Below, one piece after another: positions 28,519-37,126 of a DNA stretch of 64,000 bases. A model generated the notes under the pieces. That model was given only the letters and a program-made list of their open reading frames with translations. It did not search any database and was not told the DNA's origin. Origin of the DNA: JAKAGZ01 sp963772675 (lineage in GTDB: Bacteria > Bacteroidota > Ignavibacteria > Ignavibacteriales > Ignavibacteriaceae); NCBI GenBank assembly GCA_963772675.1, contig CAVYYF010000011.1, forward strand, positions 248,001 through 312,000, written 5' to 3'. The stretch's first letter is position 1. The number at the start of each line of letters is the position of its first letter. The translations under genes were made by a program, and so were the position numbers.

Positions 28519-29010
28519 ATGGCCGATTTGAAAATGCCTGAAATTAATTATGTTATCGTTGCAGGTAACCTGACTAAAGATCCGGTTTTTCGTCAGACAA
28601 CCAATAACACTCCCGTTGTTAATTTTTCTATTGCTTCAAATAGAAAATATAAAGACAGCTCCAATCAATGGCAGGAAGATGTTTGTTACGTAGGAATAGT
28701 AGCATGGAATAAATTAGCTGAAAGCTGCCATGACAGATTAAAAAAAGGATCAGCTGTTCTTGTTGACGGTGAATTGCAAAGCAGAAGCTGGAAATCAGAT
28801 GATGGTCATAACAGAAGTATTGTTGAAATTAAAGCCAGAAGAATCCAGTTCCTGAATAAAAGAGGGAAATTGAATGATGCCGATAACGGCACAAACCACA
28901 GCTCTGAATCGGATGCAGACAGCACAAGCGAAGATGATTCTAATGTAGATTATACGGAAGATTCGTTTGATAAATTTTTATCTAACGAAGAATCAGATTT
29001 ATTAAAATAA
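28519..29010 (+). CDS. ssb: Single-stranded DNA-binding protein
   Basis: A 163-residue SSB with one OB-fold (about residues 8-115): NYVIVAGNLTKDPVFRQT, VVNFSIASNRKYKD and KGSAVLVDGELQSRSWKSDDG. An acidic Ser/Asp-rich linker follows. The C-terminus reads FDKFLSNEESDLLK, so the usual acidic tip ending in Pro-Phe, which recruits partner proteins, is not present. It keeps the standard position between rpsF and rpsR and has a GGAGG site before its ATG. Confidence 0.93.
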   Translation: MADLKMPEINYVIVAGNLTKDPVFRQTTNNTPVVNFSIASNRKYKDSSNQWQEDVCYVGIVAWNKLAESCHDRLKKGSAVLVDGELQSRSWKSDDGHNRSIVEIKARRIQFLNKRGKLNDADNGTNHSSESDADSTSEDDSNVDYTEDSFDKFLSNEESDLLK

Positions 29011-29023
29011 TTGGATTTGAAAT

Positions 29024-29254
29024 ATGAGAAATGAAATAAAAACAAAAAAAGTATGTCGGTTTACTCAAAACCATGTTAAGTATATCGACTACAAAGATGT
29101 TAAATTATTACAACGCTACACTACCGAGCAAGGTAAAATAATACCTAAAAGAATTACAGGTACAAGCGCTAAATATCAACGACAATTATCAATTGCTATC
29201 AAACGTGCCAGGCATATGGCTCTGCTGCCTTATGTTTCTGATACTTTGAAATAG
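29024..29254 (+). CDS. rpsR: Small subunit ribosomal protein S18
   Basis: A 76-residue S18, binding partner of S6. Signatures: KVCRFTQNHVKYIDYKDVKLLQRYTTEQGKI (seen in pieces), ITGTSAKYQRQLSIAIKRAR and HMALLPYV at the end. It keeps only one Cys of the N-terminal zinc-ribbon seen in some S18 proteins, i.e. a Cys-minus form. It starts 13 bases after ssb. Confidence 0.96.
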   Translation: MRNEIKTKKVCRFTQNHVKYIDYKDVKLLQRYTTEQGKIIPKRITGTSAKYQRQLSIAIKRARHMALLPYVSDTLK

Positions 29255-29273
29255 CCCAAACCAAGGAGTTAAT

Positions 29274-29717
29274 ATGAAAGTAATACTGAGACAAAACACT
29301 GAAGGTCTGGGTCAGATTGGTGAAGTGGTTGATGTAAAAGATGGCTATGCAAGAAATTTTCTTATTCCAAGAAAATTAGCTTATGCAGCTCTTAAGGGAA
29401 ATATAAAAGCTCTTGAGGAAGAGAAAAAAACTCTTTCAAAGAAAAAAGAACAGGAATTAGCCGCTTCTGAAACATTAGCTGCAGAACTGGAAAAAGTATC
29501 TGTTACTATACCTGTGCAGGTTGGTGAAGAAGATAAAATTTTCGGTTCTGTAACCACTCAGATGATCTCGGACGCTCTTAAAGAGAAAGGACATGAAATC
29601 GATAAGAGGAAGATTGAAATTGATGAACCTATTAAAGCTTTAGGCATTTATGGAGTAAGTGTAAAACTGCATCCAAGTGTAAATGCCAAAATTAAGGTGT
29701 GGGTTGTAAGAGAGTAA
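29274..29717 (+). CDS. rplI: Large subunit ribosomal protein L9
   Basis: A 147-residue L9. The N-terminal 23S-rRNA-binding domain carries GLGQIGEVVDVKDGYARNF; a long charged connecting helix covers about residues 40-75, and the C-terminal domain (VGEEDKIFGSVTTQMISDAL) follows. An AAGGAG site precedes the ATG. It is the last gene of the ribosomal operon and ends just before a terminator. Confidence 0.97.
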   Translation: MKVILRQNTEGLGQIGEVVDVKDGYARNFLIPRKLAYAALKGNIKALEEEKKTLSKKKEQELAASETLAAELEKVSVTIPVQVGEEDKIFGSVTTQMISDALKEKGHEIDKRKIEIDEPIKALGIYGVSVKLHPSVNAKIKVWVVRE

Positions 29718-29736
29718 ATCTTAATTGATATGAAAT

Positions 29737-29768
29737 AAAAAAAGGAAAGCAGAAAGCTTTCCTTTTTT
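29737..29768 (+). terminator. Bidirectional Rho-independent terminator
   Basis: Stem GGAAAGC (29744-29750) / GCTTTCC, flanked by seven A on the left and six T on the right, so the whole element reads as a strong terminator in both directions. It serves rplI on the plus strand and rpmB on the minus strand. Confidence 0.9.
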
Positions 29769-29792
29769 GTTTTAAATAAAAATCTATTTTAA

Positions 29793-30032
29793 CTAACGAA
29801 CTTTTATTTTCTTTTCCCTAATCATCTTTGCAATATCGGCTGTACCGTTTTTTGCAATACTCTTTAAAGCTTTTGTTGAAAGCTTTAAAGTTACAAATCT
29901 GTTCAATTCCTGTACCCAGACTCTTTTTTTCTGAAGATTTGGCAGAAATCTTCTTTTGCTTCTGTTATGAGCATGAGAAACACTATTTCCGGCCACTGGG
30001 CCAACGCCGGTTACCTGACATCTTCTTGACAT
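29793..30032 (-). CDS. rpmB: Large subunit ribosomal protein L28
   Basis: A 79-residue L28 with the N-terminal signature RRCQVTGVGPVAGNSVSHAH, then RSKRRFLPNLQKKRVWV and the C-terminal TLKLSTKALKSIAKNG. Single gene between two intergenic regions; an AGGAGA site precedes the ATG. Confidence 0.97.
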   Translation of the reverse strand: MSRRCQVTGVGPVAGNSVSHAHNRSKRRFLPNLQKKRVWVQELNRFVTLKLSTKALKSIAKNGTADIAKMIREKKIKVR

Positions 30033-30174
30033 TTAAATCTCCTGCAGTCTTTCCCTTAGTTAAAAATTTGAATCACTAATATAATGAATTTCCCTTGAAA
30101 TAATGAAATTAATTGACATAAAATTATTCTTTTTGTTCATTTTTAGTGATTTTAAAGAATAATTTATAATTGGA

Positions 30175-30203
30175 TTGACAATCACCGTTCACTTATTAAC
30201 TTG
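30175..30203 (+). promoter_or_regulatory. Candidate promoter of the YciO/Sua5-family gene
   Basis: TTGACA begins at 30175. Nineteen bases after its first three bases lies TAACTTG, which resembles the Bacteroidota-type -7 element (TAnnTTTG) with the usual N19 spacing from a -33 TTG. The start codon used at 30288 is 85 bases downstream. Tentative. Confidence 0.3.
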
Positions 30204-30287
30204 TGATTAACTGAAATTTTGGATTTTATTTCGGGGGAATATCAAAAAAACACCTATCATATGAAAAATAATAAAAAGGAGACACGT

Positions 30288-30899
30288 ATGGAATATTATG
30301 AGCTTCATCCTGAAGATCCACAGTTAAGGTATATTAATAAGGCTGTTGATGTGTTGAAAAACGGGGGAATTGTAATTTATCCTACCGATACGGTTTATGG
30401 AATGGGGTGCGATATATATAATAAGCGAAGTCTGGAAAGATTATTCAGAATAAAAAATGATTCGAGAGAAAAACTGTTTAGTTTTATTTGTTCGGGATTT
30501 AAGGAAATCTCAAAATATGCAAAAATATCAGATTATGCTTATAAGAGAATGAAGCATCTTTTGCCGGGTCCCTACACTTTTATTCTGCCAACTACACGAT
30601 TAGTACCGAAGGAATTATGGAGTAAGAGAAAAAGGGTTGGAATTAGAATTCCCGATAACAACGTGGCTTTGAGAGTTGGTTGAAGAATTGGGAATCCGAT
30701 TGTAAGTACCAGCGCGACGAATAGAAAAGGAGAAATTTTGTACGATCCTTTTGAGATAAAGAATATTTTTAACAGCCAGGTTGACCTGATGCTGGCTTCG
30801 GGCATTCTTGCCGGCAATCCGTCAAGTGTGATTGATTTAAGTGAAGATGTTCCTGAAATATTACGCCGCGGAGCTGGTGATATTGCTCTGTTTGTTTAA
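30288..30899 (+). pseudogene. Sua5/YciO/YrdC-family threonylcarbamoyl-AMP synthase-like gene with in-frame TGA
   Basis: The ATG at 30288 follows AAAAGGA; the frame is also open upstream to a TTG at 30219. Family features: NGGIVIYPTDTVYGMGCDIYN, KIRP-like segment FRIKNDSREKLFSF, LLPGPYTFILPTT, KRVGIRIPDN, then, past a TGA at 30681-30683, NPIVSTSATNRKGE, GNPSSVIDLS and LRRGAGDIAL to a TAA at 30897. In the frame one base ahead the bases around the TGA read LVEELG, the residues expected there. A one-base insertion and a one-base loss about 20 bases apart would explain the stop. The usual role is tRNA t6A synthesis; this subgroup (YciO-like) is less certain. Confidence 0.8.
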
Positions 30900-30919
30900 T
30901 TAAATCGAATAATATTATT

Positions 30920-30953
30920 AAAAACCCGGTAGCTGATTTGCCGGGTTTTTTTA
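30920..30953 (+). terminator. Rho-independent terminator between convergent genes
   Basis: AAAACCCGG (30921-30929) pairs with CCGGGTTTTT (30941-30950), followed by T's on the plus strand and preceded by A's, so it can work in both directions. Its right arm reaches the dnaG stop codon. Confidence 0.9.
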
Positions 30954-32828
30954 TGTTGTTTCCTTTAGTAAGGAATTCTTTTCGTTCTTTAGTTCCATTT
31001 CATTTTTCATCAGTTGAAGCAGTTCTTGTTCATCCTGGGTTGACTCGAGAAGTTTAAAATTCTTTTCAATCATTTTATTCAGAATCTGAATTCTTTTTTT
31101 CCTGATTATATCAGATAAATATTTGGATGAAAGTTTGTTGTGTGTTGTTGAATCAGAAACTTGTTCCCACCTGTTACTTAATGAATATTTATCGGAAATA
31201 ATTTCCATAAGATAGTTCTGTTCATTTTCACTATTAATTTTATCAAGTAAAGCTCCCGCAGATAATTCCTCTTCATTGCTAAATGCATCGTAAACAAGTT
31301 TTGCTAAATTTTTATGCATTCCGATTTCAAAATCTTCGATTTGTATATTTTGAAAAATGCTGATGATGGTTTTTTCATCTCCCATATAAAGCAATTCAAC
31401 AAGTTCACGTTCGTTTATTACATTACTTTCAGATGCCTGTACTGATTTATTTTCTGATTTTACACTTGTTTTTTCCCGAACTTTCTGAGTCAATTCCTTA
31501 CGCTCTGTTTCACGGACCCTGTTTTTGCTCAGTTCATTTAATGCTTTGGTTAATTCATCTTCCAGCAATTTTTCACGCAGATTGAATTTTTTTGCGATGT
31601 TCTTGATTAACAATATTCGTTTAAGTTCGTCGTTTATCAATGCAATGGGCTTTACCAGTTCACGAATTGCTTCTGTCATTTTAGTCGGTTCATTAAACAT
31701 GCCCTGCGCTTCATATTGAGCTGACTGATATTCGAGAAAGTTTTGAGCTTTCTGAATTATTTCATCAAATTTTTCTTTGCCGAATTTATTTACGTATGAA
31801 TCCGGATCCTCTCCGGCAGGAACTGAAGCGATTTTTATGTCCATATCTCTTTTCAAAAGAATTTCGATGCTTCTCATTGAGGCTTTTATTCCCGCAGTGT
31901 CCGCATCAAAAAGGAGTACAACATTTTTTGTGTATCTGGAAAGAAGCTGTACCTGTTCATCCGTGAGTGCCGTCCCGGAAACAGCTACAACATTTTTAAT
32001 TCCGTTTTGATATAATGAAATAAGGTCCATATACCCTTCAACAATAATTGCTTTATCCAGCTTCCTTATTTCATCTTTTGCGTGTGAAAGGCCGTAAAGA
32101 ATTCTCCCTTTTATATAGATTAGAGATTCGGGGGAGTTTAAATATTTTGCGGTTTTTTGTTCCGGGTCAAGAACTCTTCCTGCAAAAGCTACTACTCTGC
32201 CATTCGGAGAAAAAATAGGAAAGATAATTCTTCCTGAAAGTTTATCGTATAACCTTCCATCTTCGTAGCTGCTGATTAGGCCAACAGTAAGTGAACGCTC
32301 AATGTCTATTTTCTTCTCTGTTAAAAAATTAACAAGATCATCTCTGCCGGGAAAAGCATAACCGAGGCCGAATGACCTCATTGTCTGAGTTTTAATTTTC
32401 CTGTTTTCAAAATATTTTCTGGCTATTTCACCTTTTTCGTCGTGAAGTAAATTATCCGAAAAATAACGCGCGACTGTTGTATTTATTTCATAAAGTAGTT
32501 CCTGTTCACTTTGTTGCTCAGCTCCGGCTTGTTCATCATATTCAAGAGTTATTCCTAATTTTTCAGCAAGTTCCTGCACTGCTTCGACGAAGGAAATCTT
32601 TTCATATTCCATCAAAAATTTAAAAACATTTCCACCGGTATGGCAGCCGAAACAATGAAAGATTTGTTTCTCTTCACTCACCGTAAATGAGGGTGTTTTT
32701 TCCGAATGGAATGGACACAGCCCAATGTAGTTTTTTCCTCTTTTTCTGAGTTGTACGCTGTCAGAAATTATATCTACTATGCTGGCCGAGGCTCTTATTT
32801 CTTCTATTTTTGATTCAGGTATTCTCAT
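30951..32828 (-). CDS. dnaG: DNA primase
   Basis: A 625-residue primase that lays RNA primers at the replication fork. The CHC2 zinc finger has Cys38, His41, Cys59 and Cys62 (LCPFHSEKTPSF, FHCFGCHTGG). The RNA polymerase core follows (ILYGLSHAKDEIRK, then Toprim IVEGYMDLISLYQNGI, and LLFDADTAGIKA with the metal-binding Asp-x-Asp). The C-terminal 200 residues are the helicase-binding region, variable as usual. The gene is monocistronic, with its start facing ispG across a 229-base gap. Confidence 0.97.
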   Translation of the reverse strand: MRIPESKIEEIRASASIVDIISDSVQLRKRGKNYIGLCPFHSEKTPSFTVSEEKQIFHCFGCHTGGNVFKFLMEYEKISFVEAVQELAEKLGITLEYDEQAGAEQQSEQELLYEINTTVARYFSDNLLHDEKGEIARKYFENRKIKTQTMRSFGLGYAFPGRDDLVNFLTEKKIDIERSLTVGLISSYEDGRLYDKLSGRIIFPIFSPNGRVVAFAGRVLDPEQKTAKYLNSPESLIYIKGRILYGLSHAKDEIRKLDKAIIVEGYMDLISLYQNGIKNVVAVSGTALTDEQVQLLSRYTKNVVLLFDADTAGIKASMRSIEILLKRDMDIKIASVPAGEDPDSYVNKFGKEKFDEIIQKAQNFLEYQSAQYEAQGMFNEPTKMTEAIRELVKPIALINDELKRILLIKNIAKKFNLREKLLEDELTKALNELSKNRVRETERKELTQKVREKTSVKSENKSVQASESNVINERELVELLYMGDEKTIISIFQNIQIEDFEIGMHKNLAKLVYDAFSNEEELSAGALLDKINSENEQNYLMEIISDKYSLSNRWEQVSDSTTHNKLSSKYLSDIIRKKRIQILNKMIEKNFKLLESTQDEQELLQLMKNEMELKNEKNSLLKETT

Positions 32829-33057
32829 ATTTCAGTAGCAAATTAATGCAAAATCAGGGATAAATAAAGGTTAATAAATTGTAAAAGAGGCTTATTTTCA
32901 CTTTACTATCTTTTTATATGCAATCAACAATTTGTTATATTTAACTTTGATTTACCTAAATTTTTAGGGTTTAGTAGCCGGGCCTATCAGATAAATGACT
33001 TAATTCCATTATCTGAATGGTTACTAAATAATTGAGCAAGATTCATTTAGACAAGAT

Positions 33058-35076
33058 ATGCATCAGACAAATAGAAACGCAAAAAAATATTGCAACAGTC
33101 TTACCGAATATTCAAGATTTAAAACCAGGGTTGTAAATATAGGGGATATTCCTTGCGGTGGCGATTATCCAATCAGAATTCAATCAATGACTACAACAGA
33201 CACAATGGATACGAAAGCCACCGTTGAACAAACTATCAGAATGGTTGAATCAGGATGTGATTATGTAAGAATAACAGCACCGAGCAAACTTGAAGCTCAA
33301 AATCTTGACAGTATTAAAAAGGAATTAAGAAACAGAGGATATACAGTTCCATTGATTGCTGATATTCATTTCACTCCTAACGCAGCAGAATTAGCTGCAC
33401 GGATAGTTGAAAAAGTTAGGGTAAACCCCGGCAACTATGCCGACCGCAAAAAATTTCAAACTATTGAATATACTGATACAAACTATAAAGCTGAGATTGA
33501 AAGAATAAGAGAAAAGTTTACCCCACTTGTTAAAGTCTGTAAAGAATATGGAACTGCGATGAGGATCGGAACCAATCATGGCTCTCTTTCCGACAGAATA
33601 ATGAGCCGATATGGCGACACACCTCTTGGTATGGTTGAATCAGCATTGGAGTTTGTAAGAATTTGTGAAGACATGAATTATTATGATATCGTTCTTTCAA
33701 TGAAGGCAAGCAACACACAGGTTATGGTCCAGGCATATCGTCTGCTTATTAAGATGATGGAAGATGAAGGAATGAATTATCCTCTTCACCTTGGCGTAAC
33801 AGAAGCAGGCGGAGGAGAAGATGGCAGAGTAAAATCAGCATTGGGAATTGGGACTCTGCTGGAAGACGGGCTTGGTGATACAATAAGGGTTTCATTAACT
33901 GAAGATCCCGAATATGAAGCCCCGGTTGCAATCTCTCTTGTACAAAGGTATAAAAGCAGGTCAGGTCATAAAGAAATAAAACCAATTGAAGAAGAACCGA
34001 AAGATCCCTTCAATTATGAAAGAAGACATTCATTTGAATTATCAGGATTCGGTGGAAGTAATGTTCCCAGAGTGGTTGCGGATTTCAGTAAAAGAAAAAT
34101 GAAGAATCAGACTGATTTAAATGACATTGGGTACTTTCATAATGCTGAAACCGATAAATGGAATATGAATGATTTGGCAGCGGATGTTTTATATCTAGGT
34201 AGTGAAGATATTCCTTTTGATATTCCGAACGGGCTTAAAGCAGTTTATGATTTTGATTTCTGGATTAAACTGGAAAACAAATCTAAAGGCTTCCCTCTGA
34301 TGAATGTTTCGCAATATTTAGGTTCAAATCAAAGATCGAAGGAATTAAATTTTGTTGTCGGTAACATTTCCTCTTTCACTCCTGATGCGCTTGATAAAAT
34401 TAAGCAAGATAAAACTGTAGTTATGGTTCTTGAAACATCTAATGTTCATGGAGTTGCCGAGCAAAGAAGAATATTATTCGATTTACTATTAAAAAAGGTT
34501 GAGAACCCGGTTATTGTGAAAAGAAGCTATCAGAATTTGAATCTGGACGAGCTTAGGCTTTATTCCTCCACCGATTTTGGATCGCTTCTGATCGATGGAT
34601 TTGGTGATGGAATTTGGGCAGAAATAAAGAACATTTCAGAAGATGGCAAAAATTCAAATGAGCATGCTAAAAAGGAATATGTGAGAACCTTTGTTCAAAA
34701 ACACGAATCAAAGGAAAAAGTAATAAACCGAACTTTATTTGGAATTCTTCAGGCTGCACGAGTCAGAATTTCGAAGACCGAGTATATTGCCTGTCCTTCC
34801 TGCGGAAGAACCCTGTTTGATTTGCAGGATACGACGGAAATGATCAGGAAACGGACAGAACACCTGAAAGGTGTAAAAATTGCGATTATGGGCTGTATTG
34901 TAAATGGCCCGGGGGAAATGGCAGATGCTGACTACGGGTATGTGGGTTCAGGTGTTGGTAAAATAACACTTTATAAGGGCAAAGACATAGTTCGTAGAAA
35001 CGTACCGACAGAGAATGCCGTTGATTCTCTTATAAATATAATAAAAGAGGATGGAAACTGGCTGGAACCTAACTAA
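33058..35076 (+). CDS. ispG: 4-hydroxy-3-methylbut-2-en-1-yl diphosphate synthase IspG, long form
   Basis: Iron-sulfur enzyme of the MEP isoprenoid pathway that converts MEcPP to HMBPP. The N-terminal TIM-barrel has IRIQSMTTTDTMDTKATVEQ, PLIADIHFTPNAA, VRVNPGNYADRK and LGVTEAGGGEDGRVKSALG. The C-terminal [4Fe-4S] domain has the cysteine pair in YIACPSCGRTLFDLQ and the third Cys in IMGCIVNGPGEMADADYG. At 672 residues it is far longer than the 370-residue proteobacterial form because of an extra domain (about residues 290-550) between barrel and cluster domain, the layout known from Bacteroidota, Chlorobi, chlamydiae and plants. dxr of the same pathway is at 49396. Confidence 0.96.
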   Translation: MHQTNRNAKKYCNSLTEYSRFKTRVVNIGDIPCGGDYPIRIQSMTTTDTMDTKATVEQTIRMVESGCDYVRITAPSKLEAQNLDSIKKELRNRGYTVPLIADIHFTPNAAELAARIVEKVRVNPGNYADRKKFQTIEYTDTNYKAEIERIREKFTPLVKVCKEYGTAMRIGTNHGSLSDRIMSRYGDTPLGMVESALEFVRICEDMNYYDIVLSMKASNTQVMVQAYRLLIKMMEDEGMNYPLHLGVTEAGGGEDGRVKSALGIGTLLEDGLGDTIRVSLTEDPEYEAPVAISLVQRYKSRSGHKEIKPIEEEPKDPFNYERRHSFELSGFGGSNVPRVVADFSKRKMKNQTDLNDIGYFHNAETDKWNMNDLAADVLYLGSEDIPFDIPNGLKAVYDFDFWIKLENKSKGFPLMNVSQYLGSNQRSKELNFVVGNISSFTPDALDKIKQDKTVVMVLETSNVHGVAEQRRILFDLLLKKVENPVIVKRSYQNLNLDELRLYSSTDFGSLLIDGFGDGIWAEIKNISEDGKNSNEHAKKEYVRTFVQKHESKEKVINRTLFGILQAARVRISKTEYIACPSCGRTLFDLQDTTEMIRKRTEHLKGVKIAIMGCIVNGPGEMADADYGYVGSGVGKITLYKGKDIVRRNVPTENAVDSLINIIKEDGNWLEPN

Positions 35077-35153
35077 ACAGAAGTTTGTTTAATATTATAC
35101 TTCTCATTCTTGCAAATAAGAATGGAAAAATATATATTGCAAGTTCTCGAAAC

Positions 35154-35234
35154 ATGATAAAAAAGACTAAAAAATTGAAATACCTTGATGATGTAAACCG
35201 TTACTTAACGGTTAAAATTGGGAGCCGGAATTAA
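35154..35234 (+). CDS. Possible 26-residue basic small ORF before a terminator
   Basis: ATG at 35154 opens a 26-codon frame (starts MIKKTKKLKYLDDVNRYLTV, ends at TAA 35232-35234). Its stop runs straight into a strong terminator. No ribosome binding site of note and no recognised family. It could be a real small protein gene, an sRNA or chance; the close join to the terminator makes some short transcript likely. Confidence 0.25.
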   Translation: MIKKTKKLKYLDDVNRYLTVKIGSRN

Positions 35235-35268
35235 AAATGCACTTCACCTCGAAAGTGCATTTTTTTTT
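35233..35268 (+). terminator. Rho-independent terminator
   Basis: ATGCACTT (35237-35244) pairs with AAGTGCAT (35253-35260), extended by A5/T8 tails. It ends transcription from the ispG side; the next gene begins at 35272, so that gene's promoter must overlap it, or read-through supplies its mRNA. Confidence 0.85.
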
Positions 35269-35271
35269 GAT

Positions 35272-36396
35272 ATGACTTGTAACGAAATATTTAAATATTT
35301 GGAAAACTGGGCGCCGAAAGAAATTGCGTGGAAAAATGATAATGTAGGTCTGCAGGTCGGGTCAGCCAGCAGGGAAGTGGAAAACATAATTCTTTGTCTT
35401 GAAGTAAATATGCAGGTTATTGAGCAAGCGATAAAAAAGAAATGTAATTTAATAATCAGTCATCATCCGTTGATCTTTCATCCTCTGAAAAAAATTGATG
35501 TGGGGCGAAATAAAGATTCGGTGATAATTGAGAAACTAATAAAAAACGATATAACGCTTTATTCCGCCCATACGAATCTAGACTTTACCAAAGACGGTGT
35601 AAGTTTCGAACTAGCCAAAAAATTAAAACTTCAAAACATAAAATTCTTAGCTAATCTTCCATCAAATCAATTCAAATTGATTGTGTTTGTGCCTGAAAAA
35701 TCATTAGAGAAAGTGTCTGAAGCAATCTTTAATGCGGGCGGTGGAAACATTGGTGAATATTCACAATGCAGCTTCAGGTTAATGGGAGAAGGTACTTTCC
35801 TTGGTTCCGAAAAATCTAAACCAGTTGTTGGAGAAAAAAATATAGCAGAAAAAGTTGAAGAAGTCAGGCTTGAAATTTTGGTGAATTCTTATGATTTGAA
35901 AAATGTAATTTCAGCTATGTTGAAGGCACATCCATATGAGGAACCGGCTTATGATGTTTATCCTCTTTCAAATTCAGGAACAAATACGGGTGCGGGAGCA
36001 ATCGGTGAGTTGAAAGAAGCTATGGATCAGAGAACTTTCTTAAAGTACGTTTCTGATTCAATAAATGCACGTAATCTCAGATTTACGGAAGGCAAAAAGA
36101 CTAAAATTAAAAAAGTTGCTGTTTGTGGTGGCAGCGGATCAGATATGATAAGTACTTCTATAAGTGAAGAAGCAGACGCATTTGTTACGGCAGATATAAA
36201 ATATCACGCTTTTCATGATGCCAAAGATGAAATTCTATTAATTGATGCAGGGCATTACGAAACTGAAATTCAAGTCTTAGATGAGGTTGAAAGGAGATTA
36301 AAAAAATATACAGGAAATAAATCAAGGATTAAAATTTTTAAATTCAGCGGGTCAACAAACCCCGTATTATTTTATAATAATAATAAGGAGAAGTAA
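35272..36396 (+). CDS. NIF3/YbgI-like dinuclear metal-centre protein
   Basis: Hexameric NIF3-family protein (374 residues from ATG 35272) with two metals bound by conserved His/Asp/Glu. Metal motifs: LIISHHPLIFHPLKKI, LYSAHTNLDFTKDGVS and, in the C-terminal half, DIKYHAFHDAK plus DAGHYETE. The middle (about 130-240) is the PII-like insert found in long members. Databases often name it GTP cyclohydrolase 1 type 2, but the true reaction is unsettled. The frame is open upstream to 35218, but that stretch codes for the terminator hairpin, so the ATG at 35272 is chosen. The next gene follows after one base. Confidence 0.88.
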   Translation: MTCNEIFKYLENWAPKEIAWKNDNVGLQVGSASREVENIILCLEVNMQVIEQAIKKKCNLIISHHPLIFHPLKKIDVGRNKDSVIIEKLIKNDITLYSAHTNLDFTKDGVSFELAKKLKLQNIKFLANLPSNQFKLIVFVPEKSLEKVSEAIFNAGGGNIGEYSQCSFRLMGEGTFLGSEKSKPVVGEKNIAEKVEEVRLEILVNSYDLKNVISAMLKAHPYEEPAYDVYPLSNSGTNTGAGAIGELKEAMDQRTFLKYVSDSINARNLRFTEGKKTKIKKVAVCGGSGSDMISTSISEEADAFVTADIKYHAFHDAKDEILLIDAGHYETEIQVLDEVERRLKKYTGNKSRIKIFKFSGSTNPVLFYNNNKEK

Positions 36397-36397
36397 A

Positions 36398-37126
36398 TTG
36401 ATCGACAGGTTAAAAACTCTTTTTGAGTTGCAGAGTATTGATGATCAGCTTGATGAATTGGAAGAAATGAGAGGTGATCTTCCAAACGCAGTTCAGGCAC
36501 TCGAAGAAAAAATCAATGCAATTAAGGAAGATATTGTAAGCAAGGAAACAGAGCAAAAAGATTCTCTTAAGAAGCGAAAAGAAAATGAAAATGAAATAGA
36601 AAAGCTGAAAGAAAATCAGAAAAAATTTAAAGCTCAGCTTTACCAGGTAAGAAACAATAAAGAGTACGATGCGCTTACGAAAGAGATCGATCATACTGAC
36701 GAATTGATCAGTAAGTTTGAGGCGGAAAACGACGCTCTTGCAGATATGAGCAAAAAGCTGACAGACGAAATTGAATCAGTCAAACCACAACTTGATGAGT
36801 TGAATGAAGAGCTGAAAGTAAAACAGGCTGACTTAAAAGTTATTATAAAGGCGAATGAAAAAGAAGAAGCCAAGCTCAGGGGAAAGCGAAAAGAAATTGA
36901 AGTCCAGACCAAAAAGCCGGACCATGCGGCTTATATGAGGATCAGGAAAGCCAAAAAGGGTATGGCTGTTGCAACCATTAGAAGATCGGCTTGTTCAGGT
37001 TGCCATAATATTGTTCCTCCGCAAAGACAACTGGAAATAAGGAGAAACAATAAACTTTTCTTTTGCGAATATTGCGGAAGAATCCTTGTGTCCACGGAAG
37101 TATCTGATTCAGTTACAGTAGAGTAG
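36398..37126 (+). CDS. Coiled-coil protein with C4 zinc ribbon (CdsZ/zf-RING_7 type)
   Basis: A 242-residue protein beginning with TTG behind AAGGAG. Residues 1-170 form a long charged coiled coil, including RNNKEYDALTKEIDH, a family signature. The C-terminus is a zinc ribbon with CSGCHNIVPPQ and FFCEYCGRIL, giving two CxxC pairs. Proteins of this type follow NIF3-like genes in many bacteria, and the two are probably cotranscribed here. The function is unknown; a role in nucleic-acid or translation-related processes is only an inference from the ribbon. Confidence 0.88.
   Translation: MIDRLKTLFELQSIDDQLDELEEMRGDLPNAVQALEEKINAIKEDIVSKETEQKDSLKKRKENENEIEKLKENQKKFKAQLYQVRNNKEYDALTKEIDHTDELISKFEAENDALADMSKKLTDEIESVKPQLDELNEELKVKQADLKVIIKANEKEEAKLRGKRKEIEVQTKKPDHAAYMRIRKAKKGMAVATIRRSACSGCHNIVPPQRQLEIRRNNKLFFCEYCGRILVSTEVSDSVTVE

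Noticed and set aside
35218..35271. TTG/GTG-type upstream start of the NIF3-like gene
   Set aside because: This stretch is the terminator hairpin; the ATG at 35272 begins the conserved part.
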